A DNA stretch of 64,000 bases, from the NCBI RefSeq assembly GCF_003201105.1, contig NZ_QICJ01000009.1:185912-249911 (forward strand), read 5' to 3'. The position numbers and the translations under genes are program-made. Below the pieces are notes generated by a model. It saw only the letters and a list, made by a program, of their open reading frames with translations. It was not told the origin of the DNA and ran no database searches. The DNA is from Dyella sp. AtDHG13. GTDB taxonomy: Bacteria; Pseudomonadota; Gammaproteobacteria; Xanthomonadales; Rhodanobacteraceae. Position 1 is the stretch's first letter, and the number at the start of each line of letters is the position of its first letter. Below are positions 35,496 through 44,409 of the stretch, piece by piece.

Positions 35496-36815
35496 ATGTC
35501 GTTTGAATCGCTGGGCCTTGGGCCCGCGTTGTTGCGTGCGCTTGCCGAACAGGGCTACGCCGAACCCACTCCCATCCAGGCCGCCGCCATTCCGGTGGTG
35601 CTGGAAGGCGGCGACCTGCTCGCCGCCGCCCAGACCGGCACCGGCAAGACGGCCGCCTTCTCGCTGCCCCTGCTGCACCGCCTGTCGCAGACCGCGCCGG
35701 CCGGCACGCGCCGCCCGCGCGCCCTCGTGCTGACGCCGACGCGCGAACTCGCCGCCCAGGTGCATGACAACCTGCGCGACTACGGCAAGCACCTGCGCAT
35801 CAGCAGCACCACCATCTTCGGTGGCGTGAGCATGGGCCCGCAGATGCAGGCACTGCGTCGCGGCGTGGACATCGTCATCGCCACGCCGGGCCGCCTGATC
35901 GATCACATGCAGCAGCGCTCGATCGACCTCTCCGGCATCGACGTGCTGGTGCTGGACGAAGCCGACCGCATGCTCGACATGGGCTTCCTGCCGGCGCTCA
36001 AGCGCATCCTCGCGGCGCTGCCCAAGCAGCGCCAGACGCTGCTGTTCTCCGCCACGTTCGCGCCGCCGATCAAGGCGCTCGCGCTGCAGTTCATGCACCA
36101 GCCGCGCGAAGTGTCGGTGACGCCGCCGAACACCGTGGCCACCACCGTCACCCATCACGTGCATCCGGTGGACGCGGCGAACAAGCGCGACCTGCTGCTG
36201 CACGTGCTCTCGCAGGACAGCCGCCGCCAGACGCTGGTGTTCAGCCGCACCAAGCACGGCGCCGACAAGCTGGTTCGCTACCTGGAAGCCGCAGGCCTGC
36301 GCGCCGCGGCCATCCACGGCAACAAGAGCCAAAACGCGCGCACGCGTGCGCTGAGCGATTTCAAGAGCGGCCGCATCACCGTGCTGGTGGCGACCGACAT
36401 CGCCGCGCGCGGCATCGACATCGACCAGTTGCCCATCGTGATCAATTTCGACCTGCCGATGGTCGCGGAAGATTACGTGCACCGCATCGGCCGCACGGGC
36501 CGCGCCGGCGCCGACGGCATGGCCGTGTCGCTGGTGAGCCACGAGGAATCGGGCCTGCTGCGCGACATCCGCAAGCTGCTCAAGCAGGACATCGCGATCA
36601 GCAACGTGCCGGGCTTCGAGCCGTCGCATCCGCTGCGCACCGATGCCGCCGCGCCGCGTCCGGTGCAGGGCCAGCGCCAGCCGCGCCAGGGACGTCCGCA
36701 GGGTTCGCATCGTCCGCATGGTCATCACGGCGGCGGCCATGGCCAGGGCGGTGATCGTCCGGCGGAAGGCAATCGCAAGCGCCAGCGTCGCCGTCGTCCG
36801 GCCGCCAAGGCCTAA
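35496..36815 (+). CDS. rhlE: DEAD-box RNA helicase, RhlE-like
   Basis: A 439-residue helicase. Motifs in order: Q motif ([10 protein letters not shown]), I AQTGTGKT, Ib [37 protein letters not shown] and [11 protein letters not shown] basic Gly/His/Arg-rich tail (residues 385-439) aids RNA binding. DRMLDMGF and the order of motifs fit RhlE, which works in ribosome assembly and RNA decay. The ATG at 35496 gives [13 protein letters not shown]. Confidence 0.9.
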   Translation: MSFESLGLGPALLRALAEQGYAEPTPIQAAAIPVVLEGGDLLAAAQTGTGKTAAFSLPLLHRLSQTAPAGTRRPRALVLTPTRELAAQVHDNLRDYGKHLRISSTTIFGGVSMGPQMQALRRGVDIVIATPGRLIDHMQQRSIDLSGIDVLVLDEADRMLDMGFLPALKRILAALPKQRQTLLFSATFAPPIKALALQFMHQPREVSVTPPNTVATTVTHHVHPVDAANKRDLLLHVLSQDSRRQTLVFSRTKHGADKLVRYLEAAGLRAAAIHGNKSQNARTRALSDFKSGRITVLVATDIAARGIDIDQLPIVINFDLPMVAEDYVHRIGRTGRAGADGMAVSLVSHEESGLLRDIRKLLKQDIAISNVPGFEPSHPLRTDAAAPRPVQGQRQPRQGRPQGSHRPHGHHGGGHGQGGDRPAEGNRKRQRRRRPAAKA

Positions 36816-37041
36816 CGCCAACCTCGCGCGCTGGCTTCGGTGCAGGAGCCAGCGCGTTGCCGCTTCACGTTCTGGTCACCTGCGCGCATCCATGTAAGGC
36901 CCTGCGTTAATCCTGGGCGCGGGCAACTGTGCGAATGTGTGCCGTGAGTTCACGCCGGCACGCCGGCCACGTTTCGCTTTGACAGGCCGCACCGCACTGC
37001 GGCGGCTTGTCCGGGCATCGTCGTCACCATGGAGAATCGAG

Positions 37042-37557
37042 ATGCGCAGCGAAAAGTCCGCTCCCCTCATGATCGGCCTGGCCGTGCTTGCCGTGCTCGC
37101 GGTAATAGCGGCCTTCGCGATTCCCGCCTGGCGCAACCATCGGATTGCCGGGCACATGGACGAAGCGCTCAAGGCCGGCGAAGCCGCCAAGCTGGTCGTG
37201 CTGGAAGCCACCACGGTGCGTGGCGGCCTGAACAAGCTTCAGCCCGGCGACCTGAAGTTCAATGCCGCCTCGGCATTGAACGCCTATACCGCCAGTATCG
37301 ACATCTCCGAAAGCGGGCGCGTCACCATCGCCACGAAGGACACGGGCGCCACGCCTGATCCAGTGTTCCTGCTGACGCCGCTGGACAACGCTACCGGCGC
37401 CGGCGTGCCGCTGACCTGGAGCTGCGACATCATTGCCGGCAACGGCCAATGGATGCCTGCATCGTGCACGCGCCCGGCCACGCCGGCCGCCATGCCCGCA
37501 CCGGCAAGCTCCGCGCCCGTCACCGTGCCGGCGCCGGCGTCGACCACCAAGGGCTGA
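37042..37557 (+). CDS. Pilin-like protein with non-canonical leader
   Basis: A 171-residue protein. Its N-terminal half resembles a type IV pilin: a hydrophobic helix (MIGLAVLAVLAVIAAFAIPAW) followed by an alpha-helix with EALKAGEAAKLVVLE. A C-terminal globular part has SGRVTIAT and LTWSCDIIAGNGQWMPASC, the disulphide-loop pattern of pilins. The prepilin peptidase site (G followed by F/M and +5 Glu) is missing, so normal PilD processing is doubtful. It ends in a Pro/Ala-rich tail. Single gene. Confidence 0.65.
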   Translation: MRSEKSAPLMIGLAVLAVLAVIAAFAIPAWRNHRIAGHMDEALKAGEAAKLVVLEATTVRGGLNKLQPGDLKFNAASALNAYTASIDISESGRVTIATKDTGATPDPVFLLTPLDNATGAGVPLTWSCDIIAGNGQWMPASCTRPATPAAMPAPASSAPVTVPAPASTTKG

Positions 37558-37591
37558 CGGCATCGCCGAAACCTCTCCGCAGCCGCAATCG

Positions 37592-38143
37592 TCAGTGATC
37601 GCGGATAAGCGAAGTGAGCACGTGGTCTTCCCATGTGCCGGCAATCTGCAGGTAGCGCTTCGCATAGCCTTCGCGCTCGAAGCCCAGGCGCGCCAGCAGC
37701 TGCCCGCTGCGCTCGTTGCGCGGCATGTAGTTGGCCATCACGCGATGCATGCCCAGCTCATGGAAGGCCCACGGCAAGGCCGCTTCGAGCACTTCCCGCA
37801 TCAAGCCCTGCCCCTGGCGATGCGCGTCGACGCTATAGCCGAGGTGGCAGGCCTGGAAGGCCCCGCGCACCACGTTGGCGAAGGTGAAGCTGGCCAGGAT
37901 CTCCTGGCCCGACAGGTCCAGCGCATAGAACGGATAGGCGCGATCCAGCCGTATCGCCTCGCGCGATTCGGCCAGGGTCTGCACGCAGTGATCCAGCGTG
38001 TAGTACGCCTCGTCGCGCAACGGTTCCCATGGCGCCAGATGCGCGCGATTGCGCTGGCGATAACGCAGCAAGCGGGACGCATCGGCCACGTCCGCCAGCC
38101 GCAGCACGGCCCGTGGCGTAGTGATGGGATGCAGCACGCTCAC
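37592..38143 (-). CDS. GNAT N-acetyltransferase, RimJ-like
   Basis: A 183-residue acetyltransferase of the RimJ/RimL type. The acetyl-CoA loop is in DAHRQGQGLMREVLEAAL, followed by GMHRVMANYMPRNERSGQLLARLGF. It may acetylate ribosomal protein N-termini, but the true substrate is unknown. The GTG start at 38143 overlaps the fghA stop (GTGA), so coupled translation with fghA is likely; GTG at 38137 is an alternative. Confidence 0.85.
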   Translation of the reverse strand: MSVLHPITTPRAVLRLADVADASRLLRYRQRNRAHLAPWEPLRDEAYYTLDHCVQTLAESREAIRLDRAYPFYALDLSGQEILASFTFANVVRGAFQACHLGYSVDAHRQGQGLMREVLEAALPWAFHELGMHRVMANYMPRNERSGQLLARLGFEREGYAKRYLQIAGTWEDHVLTSLIRDH

Positions 38144-38988
38144 CGCGGAATCAATGCCTCCGCGTGATGGCGCAGGTGGTCTTCGATGAAGGTGCTGATG
38201 AAGTAATAGCTGTGGTCGTAACCCGGGTGCCTGCGCAGCAGCAGCGATTGGCCGCCTTCCGCGCAGGCCTGGTCGAACAGTTCGGGCTTCAGCTGCGTGG
38301 TGAGGAAGCCGTCCGACTCGCCCTGGTCGATCAGGATGGTGCCGTCGAAGGTCTGCCTGCGCACCAGTTCGCAAGCGTCGTACTCGGCCCATGCCTTGGT
38401 GTCATCGCCGAGATAGCGCGGAAACGCCTTCTGCCCCCACGGTACCTGGCTCGGCGCCACGATGGGCGCGAAGGCCGACACCGAGCGGTAGTTGTCACGG
38501 TGACGCAAGGCGATCGTCAGCGCGCCATGGCCGCCCATCGAATGACCGGTGATGCCGCTGCGCGCGATGTCGACGGGAAAGTGCTGCGCCAGCAGCGCGG
38601 GCAGTTCGTGCACCACGTAGCTGTGCATGCGGAACCGCGACGACCACGGCGACTGCGTGGCGTCGAGGTAGAAACCCGCGCCCTCGCCGAACTCCCAGTC
38701 GCCCGTGGCGCCGTCGAAGCCCGTCTGGCGCGGGCTGGTATCGGGCATCACCAGAATCAGTCCAAGCTCCGCGGCAAGCCGCTGCGCGCCGGCCTTGATG
38801 GTGGCGGTTTCCTCCGTGCAGGTGAGCCCCGCGAGGAAATACAGCACCGGACACGGCCCCTGCGCGGCCTGCGGTGGCAGGAACAGCGCGAAGCGCATCG
38901 GGCCGCCGCAGGCTTCCGAGTGATGCCGATAGAACCCCTGCACGCCGCCATGGCAGCGTTGCTCGGAGATCGTTTCAATCCCTGTCAT
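38140..38988 (-). CDS. fghA: S-formylglutathione hydrolase
   Basis: A 282-residue esterase-D-type alpha/beta hydrolase. It completes glutathione-dependent formaldehyde oxidation by splitting S-formylglutathione. The nucleophile serine lies in GHSMGGHGAL, and the catalytic Asp and His near DQGESDGF and HPGYDHSYYF. The partner formaldehyde dehydrogenase (frmA) is not in the window. A GAGGG site precedes the ATG. Confidence 0.94.
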   Translation of the reverse strand: MTGIETISEQRCHGGVQGFYRHHSEACGGPMRFALFLPPQAAQGPCPVLYFLAGLTCTEETATIKAGAQRLAAELGLILVMPDTSPRQTGFDGATGDWEFGEGAGFYLDATQSPWSSRFRMHSYVVHELPALLAQHFPVDIARSGITGHSMGGHGALTIALRHRDNYRSVSAFAPIVAPSQVPWGQKAFPRYLGDDTKAWAEYDACELVRRQTFDGTILIDQGESDGFLTTQLKPELFDQACAEGGQSLLLRRHPGYDHSYYFISTFIEDHLRHHAEALIPR

Positions 38989-39035
38989 GCCATTCCCTCT
39001 GAAGTACCCAGCCCACCGATCATAACGCGCCGGGC

Positions 39036-39785
39036 TCAGCGCTCCTGGTCCGTGGGCCGCATCAGCAGTTCGTTGATGTTGACGTGCGCGGGACGCGATA
39101 CGCAGAACACGATGGCATCGGCAACGTCCGTCGATTGCAGCTGGCGCATGCTGTCGGCCCAGGCGTTGAGGTTGTCCTTCACCTGGGCATGGCCGATGTG
39201 GTCGCGCAGTTCCGTCTCCACCACGCCCGGCTCGATCACCGTGACGCGAATGTTGTGCTGGTACACCTCGCGCCGCAGCGCTTCGGAAAACGCCACGACG
39301 CCGAACTTGGTTGCCGAATACGCGGCGGCGTTGGGATTGGCGACGCGCCCCGCCGTCGACGAGATGTTCACGATATGCCCCTCGCGACGCCCTCGCATGC
39401 CCGGCAACGCGGCCTGCGTGGAGGCGATCAGGCTGAGCACGTTGAGTTCCAGCATGCGGCGCCAGCGGCCGAGATCGGCCTCTTCCACCGGCTCCAGATA
39501 CATCACGCCCGCGTTGTTCACCAGGATGTCCAGGCGGCCGTAGCGCGCCTCGGTCTCGGCCACGATGCGCTTGGCCTCGTCCTCCGACGCCAGGTCCGCC
39601 ACCAGCACGGTGGGTTCGGCGCCCAGCGCCTGCAGTTGGGCGGCCAGGGCTTCGAGCCGGTCGCGCCGGCGGGCCGCGATGGCGACCTTCGCACCCTCCT
39701 TCGCCAGGGCCAGCGCGGTGGCCTCGCCAATACCCGAAGACGCGCCCGTGACCAGCGCGACACGACCATCAAGACGTCCAGACAT
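39036..39785 (-). CDS. SDR-family NAD(P)-dependent oxidoreductase (YdfG-like)
   Basis: A 249-residue classical SDR with GASSGIGEA, NNAGVM and catalytic SSTAG...AYSATK (Ser, Tyr, Lys all present). The YdfG/3-hydroxy-acid dehydrogenase branch is suggested by overall sequence. Substrate unknown. Same strand as fghA, 47 bp upstream of it. Confidence 0.85.
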   Translation of the reverse strand: MSGRLDGRVALVTGASSGIGEATALALAKEGAKVAIAARRRDRLEALAAQLQALGAEPTVLVADLASEDEAKRIVAETEARYGRLDILVNNAGVMYLEPVEEADLGRWRRMLELNVLSLIASTQAALPGMRGRREGHIVNISSTAGRVANPNAAAYSATKFGVVAFSEALRREVYQHNIRVTVIEPGVVETELRDHIGHAQVKDNLNAWADSMRQLQSTDVADAIVFCVSRPAHVNINELLMRPTDQER

Positions 39786-39903
39786 GAATATTCCTTTCCG
39801 ATTTGACCGACAGGCCCATAAAAAACCCAGTGGGGACGGGCCAGCCTGTTACAATAGCGTCATTCTCCCGCATGCCGCCGTGCATGCCATGTCGAGGTTC
39901 CCC

Positions 39904-41766
39904 ATGTCCTCCCCGTCTTCCGATTCCCAGCCGGCAGCCGTCGGCTTTGCTGCGCTTGGCCTCCATCCGGAGCTGCTGCGCGCACTCACCGACGTCGGCT
40001 ACGAATCGCCTTCGCCGATTCAGGCCGCCACCATTCCGCCGCTGCTGGAAGGCCGCGACGTGCTCGGCCAGGCGCAGACCGGCACCGGCAAGACCGCCGC
40101 GTTCGCGCTGCCGATCCTCTCGCGCATCGACCTCAAGCCCGGCAAGCCGCAGGCGCTGGTGCTGGCGCCCACGCGCGAGCTGGCCATCCAGGTGGCCGAA
40201 GCCTTCCAGCGTTATGCCACGCACATGCCGGGGCTGCAGGTGCTGCCGATCTACGGCGGCCAGAGCTACGGCCCGCAGCTGCACTCGCTCAAGCGCGGCG
40301 TGCAGATCGTGGTGGGCACGCCCGGCCGCGTCATCGACCATCTGGAGCGCGGCACGCTCGATCTGTCCGAGCTGAAGTTCCTGGTGCTCGACGAAGCCGA
40401 CGAAATGCTGCGCATGGGCTTCATCGACGATGTGGAAAAAGTGCTGCAGGCCACGCCGCCAAGCCGCCAGGTGGCGCTGTTCTCCGCCACCATGCCGCCG
40501 CCGATCCGCAAGATCGCGCAGCACCACCTGAAGGACCCGGTGGAAGTCACCATCAAGGCGGCCACCACCACCAACACCAACATCCGCCAGCGCTACTGGT
40601 TCGTCAGCGGCCTGCACAAACTGGACGCAATGACGCGCATCCTGGAAGCCGAGCCGTTCGACGCGATGATCATCTTCGCGCGCACCAAGCAGGCCACCGA
40701 GGAACTCGCCGAGAAACTGCAGGCACGCGGCCTTGCCGCCGCCGCGATCAATGGCGACATCGCCCAGCCGCAGCGCGAACGCGTGATCCAGCAGCTCAAG
40801 GACGGCAAGCTCGACATTCTCGTGGCGACCGACGTGGCCGCTCGCGGCCTGGACGTGGAACGCATCAGCCACGTCATGAACTACGACATCCCGTACGACA
40901 CGGAAAGCTATGTGCACCGCATCGGCCGTACCGGCCGCGCGGGCCGCAGCGGCGATGCCATCCTGTTCGTCACGCCGCGCGAAAAGGGCATGCTGCGCGC
41001 CATCGAGCGCGCCACGCGCCAGCCCATCGAAGAGATGAAGCTGCCCACGGTGGAAGCGGTCAACGACCAGCGCATCGCCAAGTTCAAGCAGCGCATCAGC
41101 GACACGCTGGCCGTCGGCGAACTGGATCTGTTCCAGCAGCTGATCGAGCAGTACGAACAGGAACACAACATTCCGGCCATCGAAATCGCCGCCGCCCTCG
41201 CCCGCATCGCTCAGGGCGACCAGCCGCTGCTGCTCACGCCGCCGCCCAAGCGCGAATTCACTCCGCGCGAGCATGGCGAGCATCGCGGCGAACGTGGTGA
41301 CCGCGGCGAACGCGAGCATCGTCCGCGCGATCGCGACGGCGGCCAGCGCGACTTCACGCCCCGCCCCGTGCGCGCGCACCACACGGAAGAAGGCAAGCGC
41401 ACCTACCGCATCGAAGTGGGCCACGAACACGGCGTGAAACCGGGCAATATCATCGGTGCCATCGCCAACGAAGCCGGCCTGGAAAGCCAGTACATCGGCC
41501 GCCTGAGCATCCGCGGCGAATACAGCCTGATCGACCTGCCCGACGGCATGCCGGCGGAAGTGTTCCAGCACCTGCAGAAAGTGTGGGTGAGCCAGCAGCA
41601 GCTGCGCATCCGCGAATGGGACGGCGACGACAGCGGAGCCGGCGAAGCTCCACCGCGCCGACCGGGTGGCGGTTATCGCCCGGGCGGCTTCAAGAAGCAC
41701 GGCGGTGGCGGCAAGCCGCGTCCGCAGGGGCACGGTGGGCATAAGGGGCCGCGGCGCGGGAAGTAA
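39904..41766 (+). CDS. deaD: DEAD-box RNA helicase DeaD/CsdA
   Basis: A 620-residue helicase. Q motif SPIQAATIPPLL, motif [30 protein letters not shown] and [10 protein letters not shown]. After the helicase core come the DeaD dimerisation region (about 430-500), an Arg/Glu/His-rich linker, a DbpA-type RNA-binding domain (GHEHGVKPGNIIGAIANEAG) and a basic Gly-rich tail. It supports ribosome assembly and mRNA decay at low temperature. ATG at 39904 is preferred (GAGG upstream); 39889 is possible. Confidence 0.93.
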   Translation: MSSPSSDSQPAAVGFAALGLHPELLRALTDVGYESPSPIQAATIPPLLEGRDVLGQAQTGTGKTAAFALPILSRIDLKPGKPQALVLAPTRELAIQVAEAFQRYATHMPGLQVLPIYGGQSYGPQLHSLKRGVQIVVGTPGRVIDHLERGTLDLSELKFLVLDEADEMLRMGFIDDVEKVLQATPPSRQVALFSATMPPPIRKIAQHHLKDPVEVTIKAATTTNTNIRQRYWFVSGLHKLDAMTRILEAEPFDAMIIFARTKQATEELAEKLQARGLAAAAINGDIAQPQRERVIQQLKDGKLDILVATDVAARGLDVERISHVMNYDIPYDTESYVHRIGRTGRAGRSGDAILFVTPREKGMLRAIERATRQPIEEMKLPTVEAVNDQRIAKFKQRISDTLAVGELDLFQQLIEQYEQEHNIPAIEIAAALARIAQGDQPLLLTPPPKREFTPREHGEHRGERGDRGEREHRPRDRDGGQRDFTPRPVRAHHTEEGKRTYRIEVGHEHGVKPGNIIGAIANEAGLESQYIGRLSIRGEYSLIDLPDGMPAEVFQHLQKVWVSQQQLRIREWDGDDSGAGEAPPRRPGGGYRPGGFKKHGGGGKPRPQGHGGHKGPRRGK

Positions 41767-42121
41767 GCGCTATGCGCTGGTTGGGGCGTGCCCTTTGGGG
41801 GCGCGCATGCTGAGTGGCTACTCGCAGATTGTCTCCCTCTCCCCTTTGGGGAGAGGGTTGGGGTGAGGGGCCAACCTAACCTCATCGCTTCGACCTTTGG
41901 CCGCCATTCCTGCGAAGACCGGACAAGCGCGGAGCGCGCCCCACGAGGACTAGCTTTGTGTCGCAGAACGCCCGTAGGGCGGCCCCGAAGGGGCGAGCGA
42001 AGCGAGTCATCCAGTAACTTTGCTTTTGGTTGTCGCGTAGTGGTGACGGGCGCCTTCGTGCGCTCCCGCGACCTGGCCGCCTACGCGGCGGGCGTTTCGA
42101 TCGTCTGCCGACGCTCGAGTC

Positions 42122-42151
42122 ACTTTTCTTTTGCTGGCCCAAAAGAAAAGT
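42122..42151. repeat. Left end hairpin of composite repeat, copy 3
   Basis: Stem ACTTTTCTTTT / AAAAGAAAAGT with loop GCTGGCCC, identical to copies 1 and 2. Confidence 0.9.
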
Positions 42152-42639
42152 AACCCAAAGAAAATGGCCTTCAGAGCCAACGCCCGCAGCATTACGAAGG
42201 GATAAGCCCGAACGCTTGAGGTGCGTTGTGGCTTGGCAACCTTCGCCGCTACACAGCAGATAGTTCGGAGCGCTTCGCAACGCGCCGTGGCGCAGAGGGC
42301 TTAAAGCAGCTTGCGCTACGCTTCCCGACCGCTGAGGTTGGGTAAAGAGGACGCTACGCTTCCCGACCGTTTTGGAGAACTCGCCGCCTTGCGGCAAGCC
42401 ATTCCCGTAGCGTGCCGCTCAACTTCCTGAGCACGTTCCAACACGGCACCTCATTCCTGCCTTTGGAGCCGATTCAAATTTCGCGTGTGCACATTTCGCC
42501 TCACCGTCATCCCCGCGAAAGCGGGGATCCAGCGACTTTACGCGCTGCGAGAAGGTGCAAAGACACTGGATCCCCGCTTTCGCGGGGATGACGGTGAGGA
42601 ACAGGTGTTGCTGAGGAGATTTTGAAGAGGTCCCAACGC

Positions 42640-42856
42640 AGGCGCTCCGCGCCTGCCGCGACGCGAGGTGCCGCGCAGCGGCACGAGCCGTCGGCTCTCG
42701 CTCTTGATCTGCCGGGTCCCCGTATGAGGCGGCGGGCGGGTGGAGATCAGGCCCCGCAGGGGTGCCTGGCAGGAAGCCAGGCACTTTTCGTCGGGGCAGG
42801 AGCCCCGTCGAAAAGCCCGGAACCCGACCGCGGACCTATCGGGCAAAGCCCGATAG
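42640..42856 (+). ncRNA. Candidate structured RNA cassette, copy 3 (tandem GGA-loop hairpins)
   Basis: CAGGCGC/GCGCCTG (about 42640-42656); P1 GCGGG/CCCGC (42736-42757); P2 GTGCCTGGC/GCCAGGCAC with loop AGGAA (42762-42784); P3 TTTTCG-T-CGGGGC / GCCCCG-T-CGAAAA with loop AGGA (42785-42814); P4 CTATCGGGC/GCCCGATAG with loop AAA (42836-42856). P2 and P3 differ from copies 1 and 2 at most stem positions, yet pairing, the T-T mismatch in P3 and the GGA loops are kept. Confidence 0.38.
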
Positions 42857-42888
42857 GCGCCGATTCCGGGGGGCCCTTCTCTTTGGTT

Positions 42889-42941
42889 ACTTTCTCTTGG
42901 GCAAGCAAGAGAAAGTGACCCGGCCTCCGGCAGGAGGCCGG
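42889..42941. repeat. Right end hairpins of composite repeat, copy 3
   Basis: ACTTTCTCTTG / CAAGAGAAAGT (42889-42916), then CCGGCCTCC-GGCA-GGAGGCCGG (42920-42941), fully paired. Confidence 0.85.
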
Positions 42942-43105
42942 AACGCTCGCCGCGTAGGCGGCACGGTCGCGGAAGCGCCGACCACACTCCACGCGACAAC
43001 CGACCACTGCCGAAACTGGATCCCGGCCTACGCCGGGATGACGGCTAAAGAATGAAACGCTGAGGCGAGCACCCTCCCCTCACCCCAGCCCTCTCCCCAA
43101 AGGGG

Positions 43106-43150
43106 TACGCGGGGAGCGGCCATGGATGGCCGCGGCTTTGAGGAGCGAGG
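43106..43150. repeat. 45-bp hairpin insertion within the right palindrome of copy 3
   Basis: The palindrome CCCTCTCCCC-AAA-GGGG...AGAGGG is interrupted after GGGG. The inserted segment holds GCGGCCA-TGGA-TGGCCGC (43116-43133), a 7-bp stem with another GGA-containing loop. Confidence 0.7.
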
Positions 43151-43280
43151 AGAGGGAGAAAAGACAAAACACCCGCGAATCCTCACCATCGTTCCACCCC
43201 GACAACGCATCGTTCACCCCACGAACGCTGCAATCCCCCACGATATCCCTAATCTATGGCGACCCCCCGAGGTAACCGCC

Positions 43281-44081
43281 ATGACCGCCCTCCCAAGCCT
43301 GTACATCTCACACGGTTCGCCAATGACGGCGATTCAGCCGCATCGCGTGGGCGAGCGTCTGGCTGAGCTTGCAGGCGAATTGCCGCGTCCTCGCGCCATC
43401 GTGATCGCCACGGCGCACTGGCTGGAGCGCCAGCCGCACGTCGGCGGCGCGGCGCGGCCCGAGACCATCCACGACTTCTACGGCTTTCCGCAGGCGCTGT
43501 TCGATATCCAGTACCCCGCCAAGGGCGATCCCGCGCTGGCGGCGCAGGTGACGCAGCTGCTGGACAAGGCAGGATTGCCGACCACGCTGGACCCGACGCA
43601 GGGACTGGACCACGGCGCGTGGGTGCCGTTGCGCCTGCTGTATCCGAAGGCCGACATTCCGGTGGTGCCGCTGTCGATTCAGCCGCAACTCGGTCCCGTT
43701 CACCACTACGCCATCGGCCGCGCGCTGGCGCCGCTGCGTGAGGAAGGCGTGCTGGTGATCGGCTCGGGCAGCATCACGCACAACCTGCACGATTTTCGCG
43801 CCGGTTACAGCGAAGAGCGTGAGGCGCCTTACGTGCGTCCGTTCATCGAGTGGATCGAACGCAAGCTGTCCGAGGGCGACGTGAACGCGCTGCTCGACTA
43901 TCGCCGCCAGGCGCCGTCCGCCGAGCGCGCGCATCCCACCGACGAACACTTCCTGCCGCTGTTCGTGGCGCTGGGCGCGGCGGGTGAACACGCGCACGCC
44001 CAGCGCATCGACGCAGGCATCGAACATGGCCTGCTCGCCATGGACATCTATCGCTTCGACAGCTCCGTCACTGCACGATGA
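43281..44081 (+). CDS. Extradiol ring-cleavage dioxygenase, DODA/YgiD type (LigB family)
   Basis: A 266-residue class III extradiol dioxygenase-like enzyme. Metal-binding histidines are visible in YISHGSPM, ATAHW and LDHGAWVPLRLLYP, and a further one in GSITHNLHD. The E. coli homologue YgiD cleaves DOPA 4,5; the native substrate here is unknown. The ATG at 43281 gives MTALPSLYISHG. The 3' end overlaps the convergent cupredoxin gene by 14 bp. Confidence 0.9.
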   Translation: MTALPSLYISHGSPMTAIQPHRVGERLAELAGELPRPRAIVIATAHWLERQPHVGGAARPETIHDFYGFPQALFDIQYPAKGDPALAAQVTQLLDKAGLPTTLDPTQGLDHGAWVPLRLLYPKADIPVVPLSIQPQLGPVHHYAIGRALAPLREEGVLVIGSGSITHNLHDFRAGYSEEREAPYVRPFIEWIERKLSEGDVNALLDYRRQAPSAERAHPTDEHFLPLFVALGAAGEHAHAQRIDAGIEHGLLAMDIYRFDSSVTAR

Positions 44082-44409
44082 TGGTGCCGACCATCATCGG
44101 ATGGATCGCGCAGTAATAGGCATACGTTCCGGCGTGGTCGAACGTCACGGCGTAGCTGTCGCTGGTGTCTAGGGCGTGCGATGAAGCGAACTGCTGGCCG
44201 GCACTCACCACCACGTGCGGATCGTCGTCGCGATTGGTCCACGTAACCCGCGTGCCCGCCGGCACGGTGAGGGTCTTCGGCGAGAAGGCGAAGTTGCGGA
44301 TGTCCACCGTGACAGGCTTTGCCGAGGCATTTGCCGCCATCGCCGGCGAAGCGAGCCATGTCGCGCACACCATGAGCGCCGCCGCGCATGCACGAAACGC
44401 CGCGCTCAT
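44068..44409 (-). CDS. Periplasmic cupredoxin (plastocyanin/amicyanin-like)
   Basis: A 113-residue exported blue-copper protein. The signal peptide ends near SPAMAANA. Copper ligands are H65 (DDDPHVVV), C100 and H103 (YYCAIHP) and M106, in the short single-domain plastocyanin pattern. It likely carries electrons or binds copper in the periplasm. Its ATG overlaps the stop of the upstream metallophosphoesterase (ATGA), forming a two-gene operon driven by an ECF-like promoter at 45401-45429. Confidence 0.9.
   Translation of the reverse strand: MSAAFRACAAALMVCATWLASPAMAANASAKPVTVDIRNFAFSPKTLTVPAGTRVTWTNRDDDPHVVVSAGQQFASSHALDTSDSYAVTFDHAGTYAYYCAIHPMMVGTIIVQ

Larger units (their letters stand above)
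41835..43160. repeat. Composite intergenic repeat, copy 3
   Basis: Same modular order: left palindrome CCCTCTCCCC-TTT-GGGGAGAGGG (41835-41857), left end module (about 41905-42165), inverted block (42499-42599), hairpin cassette (42640-42856), right end module (42870-43045) and a right palindrome broken by a 45-bp insertion (43106-43150). It lies between two co-directional genes, deaD and the dioxygenase. Apparent frames inside are not called as genes. Confidence 0.9.

Noticed and set aside
39801..39855. Promoter for deaD from TTGACC and TACAAT
   Set aside because: The two boxes are about 40 bp apart, too far for a sigma-70 pair.
41788..43055. ORFs inside composite repeat copy 3
   Set aside because: Repeat-derived, overlapping on opposite strands, no plausible start signals.
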